Origin: Procambarus clarkii
Taxonomy: Eukaryota > Arthropoda > Malacostraca > Decapoda > Cambaridae
DNA: 64,000 bases
Assembly (NCBI RefSeq): GCF_040958095.1
Contig: NC_091227.1
Coordinates: forward strand, 19,970,819-20,034,818
Reading direction: 5' to 3'
Below are positions 43,901-55,094 of this stretch, one piece after another; within the stretch, counting starts at the first letter, position 1; each line of letters opens with the position of its first letter. The notes beneath the pieces are model-generated. The model did not search any database. It was not told the DNA's origin and saw only the letters and a list, made by a program, of their open reading frames with translations. The translations under genes and the position numbers were made by a program.

Positions 43901-46900
43901 TGTCTTACATACGTAATAAATCAATAATCGATCATCGAGCCAGAGTCGTGTAGGGTTGCAAATTGTGATGTCGACTTTTAAAGAAGGGAGATATATTATC
44001 TGCGTCCAAGTGTTGTCCAATTAGCTTAACGTCTAGTGTAGGAAAATTGCTTGAATCGTTAACTGCAAAAGCCATTCGTTTACATTTTGAAGAACGCATA
44101 TTAATAAAGGCTTCACAACATGGTTTTACTAAGGGCCTCTCGTGCTTACCTAATTTACTCAATTCTTTTCCATTTCATTTCAAGCAGTTGGTGGGGAAAG
44201 GGACTGCGACATACTTACCAGCAACCACCATGATGTTGCTAAGATTAATCTCCTGCAGCCAACTCCATTGGCTCTAGGGGTTCCAGACACCAGCTGGGAC
44301 ACAAACACTAGTCACCCAGTCAAGGTACTGACCACCCAACATACCAAATACTCAAACAAATGACACACACACATACCAACGCATGGTGGACAGGCCACTG
44401 AACTTTCAAATCTCTCTACACCCGTATCCTCTTCCAGAATTTCACCTCCCCATCCCTCTACCTCCCCCATCCTTTCCAAACCCTCTGGACATCAAAGCAA
44501 AGCAACAGCATCTTCAATTGAATAGTTTTTCTTAGTGCAAAACAGTCAGAATTTATTGTGTGACCTATAAATGTCATGTAAGCGGTTGTTTATCGTGCAC
44601 CACATACTCATCTTGTGAGCAGTATAGGGCCTGACATGTGACTAATACATCATACAGAATGTTTTCGGACGTGTAAGTATATGCAGTGTGTGTCAATGTA
44701 TGATCAGCATAGCTAGTAATGTGCTCGTTAAGTTTACTAGGCAAATAATATAACTGGGTACTCAGTAAAATATTAAATACAGTATAACTGCATGGAGACA
44801 TCTGCCAGTCGAGTGCCTAGTTGAAAGTCTCTTGTTACACTCCTATGCCATTGGATCAATACAAATGACTTCGTATTTGGTAACCTCTGATTCAACAAAG
44901 AAGCCAACCACCAACATCCATCTGGCGAGCTCATTCGCAATGGCATATTGATTTACAAAAAAATATATAATTGTGGACCGCACAGAGTTGGCTCTGAAGT
45001 GAGGGAATCCGACACGAGTGGTAGCCTCTGAAGCGTCGAGACTCTCGTCTTCCTCTGGAAACCCCACACGGGTTACCTCACTCTTACCTGTCCTTTCCTT
45101 CCTGTGTTACCTGGTGTACCTGGTGGATGGTTGCTGGTGGACGGTTGCTTTTCGTAACCTACGAGTCGATTTCAGATTCAGATTCAGATTCAGATTCAGA
45201 TGTTTATTCAGGTAAGGTATATACATACAAGTGATGTTACATTAATGGATTGATATATAGATAGAGCTAGTACATACAATGCCTAAAGCCACTATTACGC
45301 AATGCGTTTCGGGCAAGAAAAACATTAATATCTAGAACTTAATACTAATTGAGCATAAAGAATAAAAGATGTTGAGAACAAATACAAATAAAGATAAAAA
45401 AAAAGGGGGAACATGACTGAAAAAGCAGCACAAATACAATAGGTTGACAAACAGTGTTGATTACAAAAAAGAAAAAAAAAAAAAAAAAAAAGAAAATAAC
45501 AGACATGGGTTGATTAACTTGTTAATTGTTAATTTGTTGTTATACACTGTCCTCGGAATCGAAGACCTGACCTAATTTTACCCAACCCATCCAAACCTAA
45601 CCTGATTTAACTTTTTTTTTATTATTATTATTTTCTACCACAGACGTGGCCACACATTTACAATGCTAACTAGCATATATACATTTTCTTCTGTCCTCCA
45701 TGGACAGGGTGAAAGATTTGTCAAACATACAGTTCAGAGATTTATTGAACAAGCACAGAAGGTGATCGTAGTGCTTTTAAAATGTTAGGCTAAGCTACAT
45801 ACGTAAATACATAGATACACAGATTAATGAATGCATTAATGTGAATTTATAATGGTGAAATGTAATTCTGATCAGCTTTATACTTTATACACATACATAC
45901 ACACACACATACATACACACACATACATACATACATATATACACATACATACACATATATTTGTCTCTTTTACTCTGACAGGGTGAGATAGCTGACAAGA
46001 GAAACTAGTGTGCAATTAAGAACTTAACCACTGAAGGTGATTAAGATGCTTTTACAAGCTCAGGTTATATAGTTATATTACATGGTTAATCTAGGGTACA
46101 AGTCCAATATATCATCAAGTGTTCCAGTACTCATATAGTAGTTACAGAGTTCAGCATACCTCAGCCCAGGAGGGCGAAAGTCAGATTTAACGTTAAATGA
46201 AAATGTAAAATTTGGAAACAAGTTATGTGCGAAACGCAAGTGGGCGATTTGATCGTTCGCTCTTGGTAGTGGCTCTTGTTGTAGTGGAATGTCTCAATGA
46301 GTAGGCTTAGTTTGAAAATAAGAGTCATTAATAACTACAGCAAGGATATTATACATCTCATACACTTTATATAAAAAAAACATCTCATACACTTTATAAA
46401 AAAAAAAACTTGTTTATTGTGGGAATATCCTAATGGCTAGGCTATCCTTGCTTGTGCTTACTCTAGAAGGGTGTCTAGGTTTAATGTCGCGTGTGTTCTG
46501 AAGTGAGTACTTATTCAACACTTGAATAATGAGGGATAGATTTGGTGATCAGTGGTTAAGATACATATTGACTTGAGAATGGTCCAGGACGGACCGAAAC
46601 GTCGTCGTCCCTTCACCTTCTAGTGTGTGGTCTGGTCAACATTCTTCAGCCACGTTATTATGACTTCGCCTGCGTTAAGGTACATACATTTAGGAAATAT
46701 TTGTGTTTTGTTTCTTATTGTCGGAGACAGGAAGCCTCACTCCGCAGTAAGAAACGTGTCCAATGTCTCATCCTTTCCGGAAACCTGTTGTGAGCCGACT
46801 AGGTTGACCATTGCTGGATTTATTTCGCTATTACTACTTATTTAAGTCTTACGTAGTGCTTAGACTGCGATAAATTAACTAGTGCTTTACTTGGGTATAC

Positions 46901-49900
46901 ATTAGCAGTGTTTGTATGTGCTTAGTACAGCAAGGCAGTAGGTATCTGCCAGTCGGCGTCCAGACTTGGGCGCTGATAATACATTTTGGTTCAGTGACAA
47001 CGTTCTATGCACTATAGTACAATATTGACATCCGCAGGGAAGAAAATTTCCTCAGTGGAGCAGGCGGAGATCGTCGCTACAATCCCCTGCCAGTGGAAAA
47101 TGCGCCCCTCCTACTACCACTCCTTCGGGATCACCGACAACTACTTCATCTTTGTCGAACAGCCTTTCGTCTTCAACTTGAAGAAACTCATCTTTAACTA
47201 TTACACAGGGAAGCCGTATATTGGAGCACTAGAGTGGCATCCGGAGGAGCAGGTATTACAACAATTGTATGTTGATTGTTGCCGCCGGAGGCTGATAGTT
47301 TATTGTGCACCTCCATACACATCCTGTAAGTGGTAGCGCATAAAAGGATTAGATGGCACAAAAGGTTTTAATCAAAACGTATAGCTTAATTTACAATAAG
47401 CTATTCCGCTCACAGGATAAATATGAGGTGCACAATAAATTACCGCTCACAGGATAAATATTAGGTGCACAATAAATTACCACTCACAGGATAAATATTA
47501 GGTACACAGTAAACTCTCTCCTGAAGACATTGTTTAATGTAAGTGTTGGTGTTTCAGAGCAAGTTTATAATTGTGAAGCGGGATACAGGGGAGCGGCTCC
47601 CGACCCAATACGTCGCTGACAGCTTTCTCACCTTCCACCACACTAACACCTACGAGAAGGACAACCACCTGGTCGTGGATCTGGTTGCCATGGACAATGC
47701 AGAGGTATACTTGTGGCACTTAAATTTGACGTTAATAATTACCATGACTATATTTCATGAATGAGCTTCATTTGGACAAATTTGCTAAATTATTTTTGAG
47801 AATGTAAGTACAATAAATAGGTGGGGGTAACTGGCTGTTCCCAGGTCTCTCTCCCCTTTTCCCACGTCTCTCCATAGTCTCTTTCTTCCCCCCCTCCCCT
47901 CTCTTCCCTAATCTCACCCCTTCTCTCCACCTCTCTCACTTCACTTCCACTATCCTCTCCTCCATTTCTCCCTTCTCCCACCCTCTCTACCTTTCTCCCT
48001 AACACCCGCCCTATCCCCCCCTCCAACTCCTTTCCCTCCATATCATCTCCTCTCTACGTTTCCCCCCTCTCTCTCCCTTTCTCTTTTTCACTTCTCATTC
48101 TCTCTCTCTCCTTCCCGCTATCTCTACCTCTTACTTCAGTTCTCCCTCCTTCCCATATATTCTCTTTCTCTTCGTCCCTCCTGCCCATTATTTTCCCCTC
48201 CCTCCAGCCTATTCTCTCTTCCACTTATCATCCCATTCTGCTTCTCTTACCCTTCCTTCCTCCCTTCTCCTCCCGGTGGGCGAAACATGTTTGAGTAACG
48301 CTGCATCATTGCCGAATCAACGTTATTCGATTTTGAACCTTTGTTATCAACGTTGATTCATTTGTCGATAATTAATATCTGGAAAATTTGATACAAGCAG
48401 TGATTACAGAATCTAACTCTCATTTCAGACGTGATAGGAGTCGCTGGGATTAGGAGTCGATCTAACTACGCCATGACACACTATATATAATCACAGATTG
48501 CCATGCAAATTACATTAGGCTAGCTGTAAGCGGCTGGCCTACAACCTTGGACAGACAACCAAACAAATAGACATGCTCTCTTATGGATATAGATAACATA
48601 GGCAGTATTAAAGCATCCTTTATATATGTATATATTAATTATTTTATTCTGGATTTCTGAGTTACGATTTTAATAATATTAAAATTACGACGTTTTAGAT
48701 ATCTGAAATTTCTGTGGTCTAAAATGTACCAGTTAACATAGCTATTTGAATGTGATGGGTGTGAGTGTAAAATATATTGCCAGACAGTGTATCAGCTGCT
48801 GCTGGAGAACCTGGAGAAGCCAGAGTTCGAGTGCTCAGCGGCCACCATGCCCACTCACCGCCGCTACGTCCTGCCACTCAACCTGGAAGACGCGGAAGAA
48901 AATACCAACCTGGGTAAATATTTCCTTGAAGGTTTTACGAGTAGGCCTAAACTCTTCTAAGATTTGATTTTGCTGTGGGAGTAAGGAGTGTTCTCATCAA
49001 TTAATATCATTAAAACTAACCCATACAAAAAAAAATAGTTCATTTAGTGACACTCTGTGCTACATAGCCCTCCTGGCTCGGTGCCTTCTTTTGATATGAT
49101 TATTTACCAGAATTTTCCTGAGGGCCACCATCTCTCTAGTGGCCTCGACGGGAACAGGAAGCTGGCGGCTTGTCAAAGATCCCCAGCATTGTTCCTGAGC
49201 ATGTTTTCTATCTATATGTTGTACTGCAGTACAGTCTTAGCATTTACGGCTTCGGCGGGTAGACAGTTCCTTGGGTAATAACCCTAAGGATGAAAAAACA
49301 TCTGGCCAACATTGTAGCTTTCTTGAGCTTGAAGCTGTTGCCCCATTATACTACTTATTTACTTACTGTACATATTAATTTATTTACAGTGACACTGAAA
49401 GGGTCGAAATGTTCGGCCTTGAGGCGTACAGATGGAAGAATCCAAGTACAAGGACATATTATATCCAAGCAGTTCTTTGACCTTCCTCGCATCAACTACA
49501 GACACAACGGTAAAGAATACACCTACGCTTATGGCGTTGATGTCAACCCCAGAGGCATCGACTTCCCCAAGGTCAGTAATGCTGCGTTCCTTAATGTTGT
49601 GTACCATGCTGGGGTGTACCATGCTGGGGTGTACCATGCTGGGGTGTATCTTGCTGGGGTGTACCACGCTGGGGTGTACCATGCTGGGGTGTACCATGCT
49701 GGGGTGTATCTTGCTGGGGTGTACCACGCTGGGGTGTACCATGCTGGGGTGTACCATGCTGGGGTGTACCTTACTGGCGTGATTCTCATTAAGTACTCCA
49801 GCCTTTGTCATTACCACATTTGAGTGTTTTCGTACATACACAATTATATTATTTCCTGTGTGAGTTTTAAAGGTTGTGACAGATCCAAACATTTAGATGT

Positions 49901-52038
49901 TTTTATTTGTAAACAACAACGCCGACGCGTCATCGACGTTATAGAAATGTCAGCATCACATCATCGACGTCAATATATCATTATATTGAGTTACTGTTAT
50001 ACTGGGACTGGTCGGTAAAACTACGCGCTTGCTTTATGCAAGTTGGCGTTCGATCCCTGATGGTCCAAGCGTTATGCGCAATTTCTTCACTCCATTCTCA
50101 AATCCCAGCTCTCTATCCTCATATCCCAGCTCCCTATCCTCATATCCCAGCTCACTATCCTCATATCGCTTTCATGTAAGTCGTATATACTGGATTTGCA
50201 CCTTTTGCTAATTACCTCCCATTACAAGAGTTATTAAAGAATCTTAGTTATTTATACTTATTGATAATAATATTATTGCATCAAATATATAATAAATTGT
50301 TCAATACCAATAGGAAGCAACTTAGCATAAATATCTATCCAGAATTGGTGGATACAGATTAAATTACTGTAGTATTATGGACACCATACTCATCCTACGG
50401 AGCGCTAGAGAGGTTACATATGATAATAATAATAATAATAATAATAATAATATTTTATTTAGGAAAAGTACATACATAGATGCAGAGTTACAAACATACT
50501 GTTGGATTTATAGATAGAGCTAGTACATTCAATACATAAAGGCAATACCTAAAAATGATTTTGTTCTAATAGCAGCTTTGTGTTGAGTAATTAGAGGACG
50601 TAAATGATTTTGTGTAGTAGAACTCCAAGCACAAATACCATAATTGAGGTAAGGATAGATGAGAGTGTAATAGAGCGTCACCAGGGCAGGGCGAGGTATA
50701 TAATATCTAATCTTAGAAAGAATGCTAACAGTTTCAGAAACTTTTTTGATATATTTAGAATGTGTCCCTGGAAATTCAGCTTGTGGTCAATGAGAACACC
50801 AAGGAATTTGCCATCTACTCTATTACTAATTTGGATATTGTTTATTCTGAGATTAATTTGATTTGAGGATTTATTACCAAACAAAATATAGAAAGCTTTG
50901 TCAATGTTAAGGGTGAGTTTATTAGCAGTTAGCCAAAGATGGACTTTATTTAATTCAGTATTCACTGTGACATTTAGAGCAAGAGGGTCAGGACTGGAGA
51001 AAATGAAGGTTGTGTCATCGGCAAATAGAATTGGTTTGAGGTGTTAAGAGGCATGTGGAAGGTCATGTGAGAATTGTATCTCTAGACATAATGTATATGA
51101 GAAAGAGGATAGGGTCAAGTATGCTGCCCTGAGGAACACCAATGCTGATGGGTAGAGCAGCATGATATAACCTCTCTACCCTCATCACGGTCCTTGTGGA
51201 TTTGTTCATTTGATATATCATGCTATTGTGATTTCTGTGTATACATAATACTGTATTATTAATGTGTGGAGTGCTGCCTGGGGCCCAGCTGGTGAAGATG
51301 AACGTGGAGACTGGAGACACGTACCTCTGGCGGGAGGAGGGCAAGCTGGTGAGCGAGCCTGTGTTCGTTGCTGCCCCCGACGCCTCAGCCGAGGAGCATG
51401 GCGTCGTCCTCTCCACTCTCATAGATAAGGTTCATACGTTAATACTGTGGTTAGTGTACGATCTTACGCTCTCATACATAGGGTTCATACGTTAATACTG
51501 TGGTTAGTGTACGAGCTTACTCTCTCATCAATAAGGTTTATACATTTTAATACAATGTACTAACTTGCACTCTTACAGATAAGCTTGGCAATTAATACTA
51601 CGTTTTCAAGAAATTAGCTGAATTAAAAAATACCTCCTCAAGTAGTGTTGTACAATTCTTGTACCATAACTGTACCACATTACAAGCTAACCAACTTTAC
51701 TATAGTGTCAGTATAAGTTCATTTAATTAAGCCATACCTAAGACCAGTAAATATTTTGATCCTCAGATCGTTTCCAGTAATGATATGGAAACATATCTTC
51801 TTTGATATATCTTGTATATATCAATGATCCATATATTTTATGCGGCTAAGTTTTCCTCATTACAAAAAGTAACTCTCACCGTCTTCCCCAGAACGAGCCG
51901 AAGTTCGTGGCTCTACTGGTGGTGAACCCCAAGACCTGGAGAGAGCTCGCGCGAGTGGAGTTCGAAGCTGAGGGCGCCGTCACTTCCACATTCCACGGCC
52001 AGTTTGCTGGTGCCAACGAAAGTGTTTATCGTTATTAA
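40918..52038 (+). CDS. ninaB: Carotenoid cleavage oxygenase (ninaB/BCO family), complete, 11 coding exons, 539 residues
   Basis: Exons: 40918-41008, 41752-41902, 42014-42121, 42395-42548, 42709-42862, 47038-47252, 47558-47704, 48784-48913, 49390-49571, 51289-51429 and 51892-52038 (stop TAA). Phases agree at every junction. The ATG is the first after an in-frame stop (40906-40908), and the first exon has VWLRSCEKE, as in insect ninaB. The four iron-ligand histidines fall in AHPH (H183), YYHSFG (H247), FHHTN (H318) and FHGQF (H526). LRNGPG is LTRNGPG here. These non-haem iron enzymes cleave carotenoids to retinoids. Intron 5 is 4.2 kb and full of LINE and SINE pieces; intron 9 holds a LINE. The exon 10 acceptor (51288) is set by phase and is weak, and donors GTGCGA and GTTCAT are poor. 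Whether it is a ninaB isomerooxygenase or a BCO1/BCO2-type enzyme cannot be told here. Confidence 0.95.
42871..43240 (+). mobile_element. Two SINE-A pieces in tandem
   Basis: 42871-42970 is the tail part of one copy (AAAGCTCAACCCCCGCAAGC). A second, full copy follows directly: tRNA-like head GGTGGATAGCGCACATGGCT, box B GGTTCGATTCC (43007-43017), the CTAGCAGTAAATAGGTACCT core and a tail ending in (CA)n. Located in ninaB intron 5, just after the exon ending 42862. Confidence 0.85.
43335..43415 (+). mobile_element. LINE-like 3' tail, plus strand
   Basis: AGAAATAGCCTAAGCTATTC, then AATAAATTTACTTGAACTG: the same 3' UTR and tail as 20616-20700, in the other orientation. Confidence 0.6.
43955..44195 (+). 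mobile_element. LINE reverse-transcriptase N-terminal fragment
   Basis: On + it reads [21 protein letters not shown], and [20 protein letters not shown], matching the NYRPISLLS...KxxE and QxGFRxGRSCxTNLL motifs of CR1/Jockey-type enzymes. It is a short dead fragment in ninaB intron 5. Confidence 0.72.
45168..45330 (-). mobile_element. LINE 3' end with (ATCTGA)n tail
   Basis: Starts (on +) with about six TTCAGA units and continues with ATAGATAGAGCTAGTACATA, shared with the 3' UTR of the LINE at 50430-51180 (GATAGAGCTAGTACATTCAA). On minus this is a retroelement 3' UTR ending in a microsatellite. Confidence 0.6.
45331..46560. other. Repeat-rich part of ninaB intron 5
   Basis: Contains A-rich runs, a (CATA)n/(CA)n stretch near 45890-45960, and two stretches (45700-45790 and 45975-46080) that share GACAGGGTGA and AAGGTGATTAAGATGC-like words, suggesting diverged copies of one dispersed repeat. 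A near-duplicate CATCTCATACACTTTATA occurs at 46350 and 46380. No exon is supported. Confidence 0.45.
46570..46690. repeat. Half copy of the foldback repeat family
   Basis: GACTTGAGAATGGTCCAGGA begins a stretch continuing through GACCGAAACGTCGTCGTCCC and CTTCAGCCACGTTATTATGA, parallel to the right arm of the foldback insertion at 11852-12021 but less decayed. The left arm is missing. Confidence 0.6.
47395..47520. repeat. 46-bp tandem repeat, about three units
   Basis: The word CACAGGATAAATATTAGGTG recurs at 46-bp spacing in ninaB intron 6. Related words (GCTCACAGGATGAGTATGG) occur at 54865-54950, and reversed forms near 44590, 47300 and 50375, so the unit is a dispersed motif that has locally amplified. 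Confidence 0.8.
47845..48262. repeat. Polypyrimidine tract of about 400 bp
   Basis: Nearly pure C/T on + in ninaB intron 7, low-complexity without a fixed unit. It is capable of forming triplex DNA. The GAGA-like complement on minus gives a spurious Glu/Arg-rich frame. Confidence 0.85.
49060..49345 (-). mobile_element. Dispersed repeat and LINE C-terminal fragment
   Basis: 49060-49110 resembles the GGTGCCTTCTTTTGATA repeat of 62070-62115. 49125-49185 has the GGCCTCGACGGGAACAGGAA motif. 49240-49345, read on minus, contains NSFKLKK and ends like the LINE fragment at 38925-39172 (both share GCATTTACGGCTTCGGCGGG). It lies in ninaB intron 8. Confidence 0.55.
49599..49778. repeat. 15-bp minisatellite, 12 units, in frame with ninaB exon 9
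   Basis: Unit GTGTACCATGCTGGG repeated 12 times, starting 27 bp after the splice donor of exon 49390-49571. The units form three 60-bp higher-order blocks; the encoded pattern would be VYHAG three times then VYLAG (VYLTG in the last). Reading through the donor, the exon frame stays open across the array to a TGA at 49821-49823. Confidence 0.93.
50003..50170 (+). mobile_element. SINE-C copy with internal short repeats
   Basis: Head GGACTGGTCGGTAAAACTAC, box B GCGTTCGATCCC (50047-50058), then a body like 62540-62640. Its distal part consists of three near-repeats of CCTATCCTCATATCCCAGCT (50110-50165). It lies in ninaB intron 9. Confidence 0.7.
50430..51180 (-). mobile_element. LINE fragment, reverse transcriptase and 3' UTR, with (TTA)n tail
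   Basis: On minus: [18 protein letters not shown] (near 51102-51155), then after breaks [19 protein letters not shown] and [13 protein letters not shown], followed by about 200 bp of 3' UTR and a (TTA)n run (50425-50453 on +). Motif order and spacing match the palm-to-thumb part of CR1/Jockey-like enzymes. The 5' end is missing. It lies in ninaB intron 9, antisense, ending about 100 bp from the next exon. Confidence 0.82.
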
Positions 52039-52489
52039 TGAAGGCTCATAGAAGCCATCCTGGGGCTTCACCAACAGCAGCAGAAGGATCTCGGTGACCA
52101 CACCCAGCGCTCGGGTCCAAGTCTTTGTGGTGGTGGCCGAAGTCAGACAACTACATCATCTGCAACAAGACTAAAGCGTCGGCTGTAACCAAGCAACAAT
52201 ATTACCTGAAGCCAAGCAACAACATCGCCTGTAATCAGATTTATTGCCTCACATATCCACCAGCAACGGTTAAACAAATACCGGTCATTGAACAAATCCG
52301 GTAACACATTGACTAAATGTGTAATCGGTCATTGATTATAATATATTGTCACATATTTCCCCCGCATAGTAGAGGAAACTGCCACTTCCTACTCACCTTC
52401 ATGTACATCACTCAACATTTCACATATATATGACAGCTGACCCAGACGTTCAACCCAGACCTATGTCTGAAATGCACTACCAGTCACCC

Positions 52490-53420
52490 TACCCAGCCCA
52501 AGAGCACCAGGCAGGTACAACCTGCCGACTCTTGTTATCTGGGCAACTAGCAGTTTCGCTGTCGGCCTCCAGTTCCAAGCCTCATTGACAAAGGATGTGA
52601 CGTCACCAGTAGGGGGTATAAGTACTCCTGTCCTCACCCCCACAGTCATCACCGCTCCTGTGCCAGGTAAGTTCACTACAGGCTCACCATAGCCCGTGCT
52701 ACTTGGAACTTGTTCCGAGTAACTTAATCTATAACAACAACAACACAACCTCCTGTAACGGGCTCACCATAGCCCGTGCTACATTGACACTTCGTTCTGA
52801 GTAGCTAAATCTGAAACAACAACAACAACCCCCACAGTACGGGAGACATCTCCCGTCACGCAGGGTGCTGTCGCACCTCCACAGATCTCCAGTATCATAT
52901 ATTGATACTGGTAATGGCTCAAAAGGGCCACCACTTACGGGCTATTCATGCCCGTGCCATCTTTTGGGTGGCATGGGCATGAATATGGCTGTTGTTGGTT
53001 CCGCGGAACCAACAACAGCTACACCAAGGCGGAAAACATGGCCCTCCTGACGTCGACCTCAGGGGTAACACCCATCGACGTCGTCATGGAAGTAACTGGA
53101 CCCCAGATATTGTTCAGCAGGGCAGTGGCACTAGACTCTGTTCACCACAACAACGCTCGCGGCTGTAGAGGCAAATTGTCAAACACTCATACCTCCCCAT
53201 CAATTCCATGCAGTGAGGACGATGCATTCCATGCATCTTCATTCATAGAGAGAGCGATATCATAGCAGAGCAACCCATTACTGAGATCGTAAAGAGCATC
53301 AACGCTCTGAATCGGTCACTCACCGCCATCTGGGCCCACCTCATCCAGCAGGACAAGAACGGCAAGCCCACCCTCAAGTCCACCCTCAAGGTCACCCTCA
53401 AGACTCCGGCAGAGGCATAT
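52490..53420. repeat. Unclassified dispersed repeat with hairpins
   Basis: Two tandem copies of an ~82-bp unit (from about 52678 and 52759) start GGCTCACCATAGCCCGTGCT. Then comes a hairpin at 52944-52984 (ATTCATGCCC...GGGCATGAAT), immediately followed by a perfect 32-bp palindrome at 52988-53019. A 12-bp repeat (CACCCTCAAGTC-like) is at 53370-53402. A 105-residue open frame (52948-53265) shows no known domain. The upstream part has TATAAG after CCAGTAGGGG (52608-52622). The region looks like part of a repeat family, but I cannot name it. Confidence 0.5.
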
Positions 53421-53639
53421 GTTTTCTCGTGTGCTAGCCAGGTGTATGTTAGCAGTGCTTCAGGTATTTTACATGTGTTTGTTCATATTTAATATCTGAG
53501 TAAATATTGTTAATTCCTCATTCTTTATATCCTGTGCAATTTTCACACTGCCATAGCCAAAGCGGCACTTTTTTGCGAGCCATATTACACCAGCCCATAT
53601 ATGAGAAAGGTTACATGAACGTGCAAGCCATAGATGACT

Positions 53640-53800
53640 AAGAACTCTATTTGACCCGGCCAGGATTCGAACCCATGCCGTCCAGGATTACCCCTAAACG
53701 TACACAGTACCGTGACCACCACACCAATATGTATGTGCGTGATGCCTAACGTGTGTGAATACACTCTGGCTTCCTGTCCTCCGACACAATGAATTATTAT
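53640..53800 (-). mobile_element. tRNA-derived SINE remnant
   Basis: On minus it has a tRNA-like head with box B GGGTTCGAATCC (complement near 53660-53672). Next to it, on +, lies the CTCTGGCTTCCTGTCC / ACAATGAATTATTAT tail also seen at 8680-8715. Confidence 0.55.
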
Positions 53801-54227
53801 GAATTAAAATGTATAATCATTGCATAACATGTTAATTATGCATACGTTTTGCTATCAATAGTTATTCAACTTTCATGTGTATACTCAAAATGCTACATTT
53901 GCATACAACTTGTCACCTTAGTAACATCAATTAATTACTCACACTACTGCATGCAAATTACATAAGTAATTTCAATGTCAAATTTGAGTGGTCTAGTCAT
54001 GACACATTGACTGGCTTACTCATAACAGCAATAGCTGGGTTCATTATTAATTAAGAAAAGTTTGAGTTCGGTTACAAGTCCACCTTTCCCATTGTAAGGT
54101 CCTTGGAACTGAAACACTGCAAGGTATTAGTGTGAAAAGTTATGATTTGTGCACTCTCATACTCAGCAACTCAGGTTGAGTATAGGTGTGCACAATAAAC
54201 TACCACTCACATCATGACTATATATTG
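53801..54227. other. Intergenic AT-rich stretch
   Basis: No gene supported. The end (54178-54210) carries GTGCACAATAAACTACCACT, a member of the 46-bp dispersed motif. Confidence 0.45.
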
Positions 54228-54362
54228 AGTGGGTTTTTGGAGTTCTTCGACTCTTCAAGTCCGGGCCGAAGTCAGGCTTGACTTTCGACAACTTGGTCCA
54301 ACAGGATGTTTCTTGGAGCAGCCCGCAGGGCTATATATCCACTTCAACCCGGTTGGTCCGGC

Positions 54363-54364
<2 letters not shown>
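54228..54364 (+). mobile_element. SINE-E copy
   Basis: GGAGTTCTTCGACTCTTCAA, GGCCGAAGTCAGGCTTGACT and GGAGCAGCCCGCAGGGC follow the order seen in the reversed copy at 28738-28885. A SINE-B has inserted directly at its right end. Confidence 0.65.
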
Positions 54365-54416
<52 letters not shown>

Positions 54417-54681
54417 AGATATATACAAGAGTTGTTACATTCTTGTACAGCCACTAGTACGCGTAGCGTTTCGGGCAAGTCCTTAATCCTATGGTCCCTG
54501 GAATACGATCCCCTGCCGCGAAGAATCGTTTTTTCATCCAAGTACACATTTTACTGTTGCGTTAAACAGAGGCTACAGTTAAGGATTTGCGCCCAGTAAA
54601 TCCTTCCCGGCCAGGATACGAACCCATGACATAGCGCTCGCGGAACGCCAGGCGAGTGTCTTACCACTACACCACGGAGAC
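54365..54681 (-). mobile_element. SINE-B copy with 51-base poly-A
   Basis: Full-length member: tRNA-like head at the high-coordinate end, box B GGGTTCGTATCC on minus, and a poly-A shown as T at 54365-54415. It has a small insertion (TTAATCCTATGG) relative to the other copies. Confidence 0.9.
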
Positions 54682-55094
54682 TTCTTGCAGTAACTTGTCT
54701 AATGTTTTCCTGAATACGTCCAATTTTGTTCCAATAAGATTTCTTATGAATTGTTGGGAGACTTCCGAATAGCAATGGATCTACTCTTCTCAACTCTTTA
54801 CTGGTGCTGCTCTGCATTTCTAATCATAGCGTTGGCTCTAGTATATTAATATTTATATCGTACGAGGCACACAAACTATCGCTCACAGGATGAGTATGGG
54901 GTACACAGTAAACTACGCTCACAGGATGAGTATGGTGGTGTACAATCAACCACCTTTGGACTTGTCAACGTTCTACACTCATGTTAACTCCCCATATTTT
55001 GCACGTGGGGCTCAGCTCCCGTGTCCGTTATCTTCCTCTGCAACCTGCAGGTGGTAGATGGGCATGGAGTGCATCTAAAGGTCATGTTGGAGAG
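54682..55094. other. Intergenic between two SINE-B copies
   Basis: Contains two units of the GCTCACAGGATGAGTATGG motif (54873-54925). No gene is supported. Confidence 0.5.

Noticed and set aside
46590-46625. Hammerhead-ribozyme-like GAAAC/GUC core in the foldback repeat
   Set aside because: A GGTCC-loop-GGACC stem precedes GAAACGTC, as in hammerheads, but the upstream CUGAUGA core is absent (CTTGAGAAT instead), and the stem is explained by the family's palindromic design.
47790-48041. Glu/Gly/Arg-rich frame on -
   Set aside because: Complement of the polypyrimidine tract.
49380-49892. 170-residue frame on - with PSMVH repeats
   Set aside because: Antisense of ninaB exon 9 and the 15-bp minisatellite.
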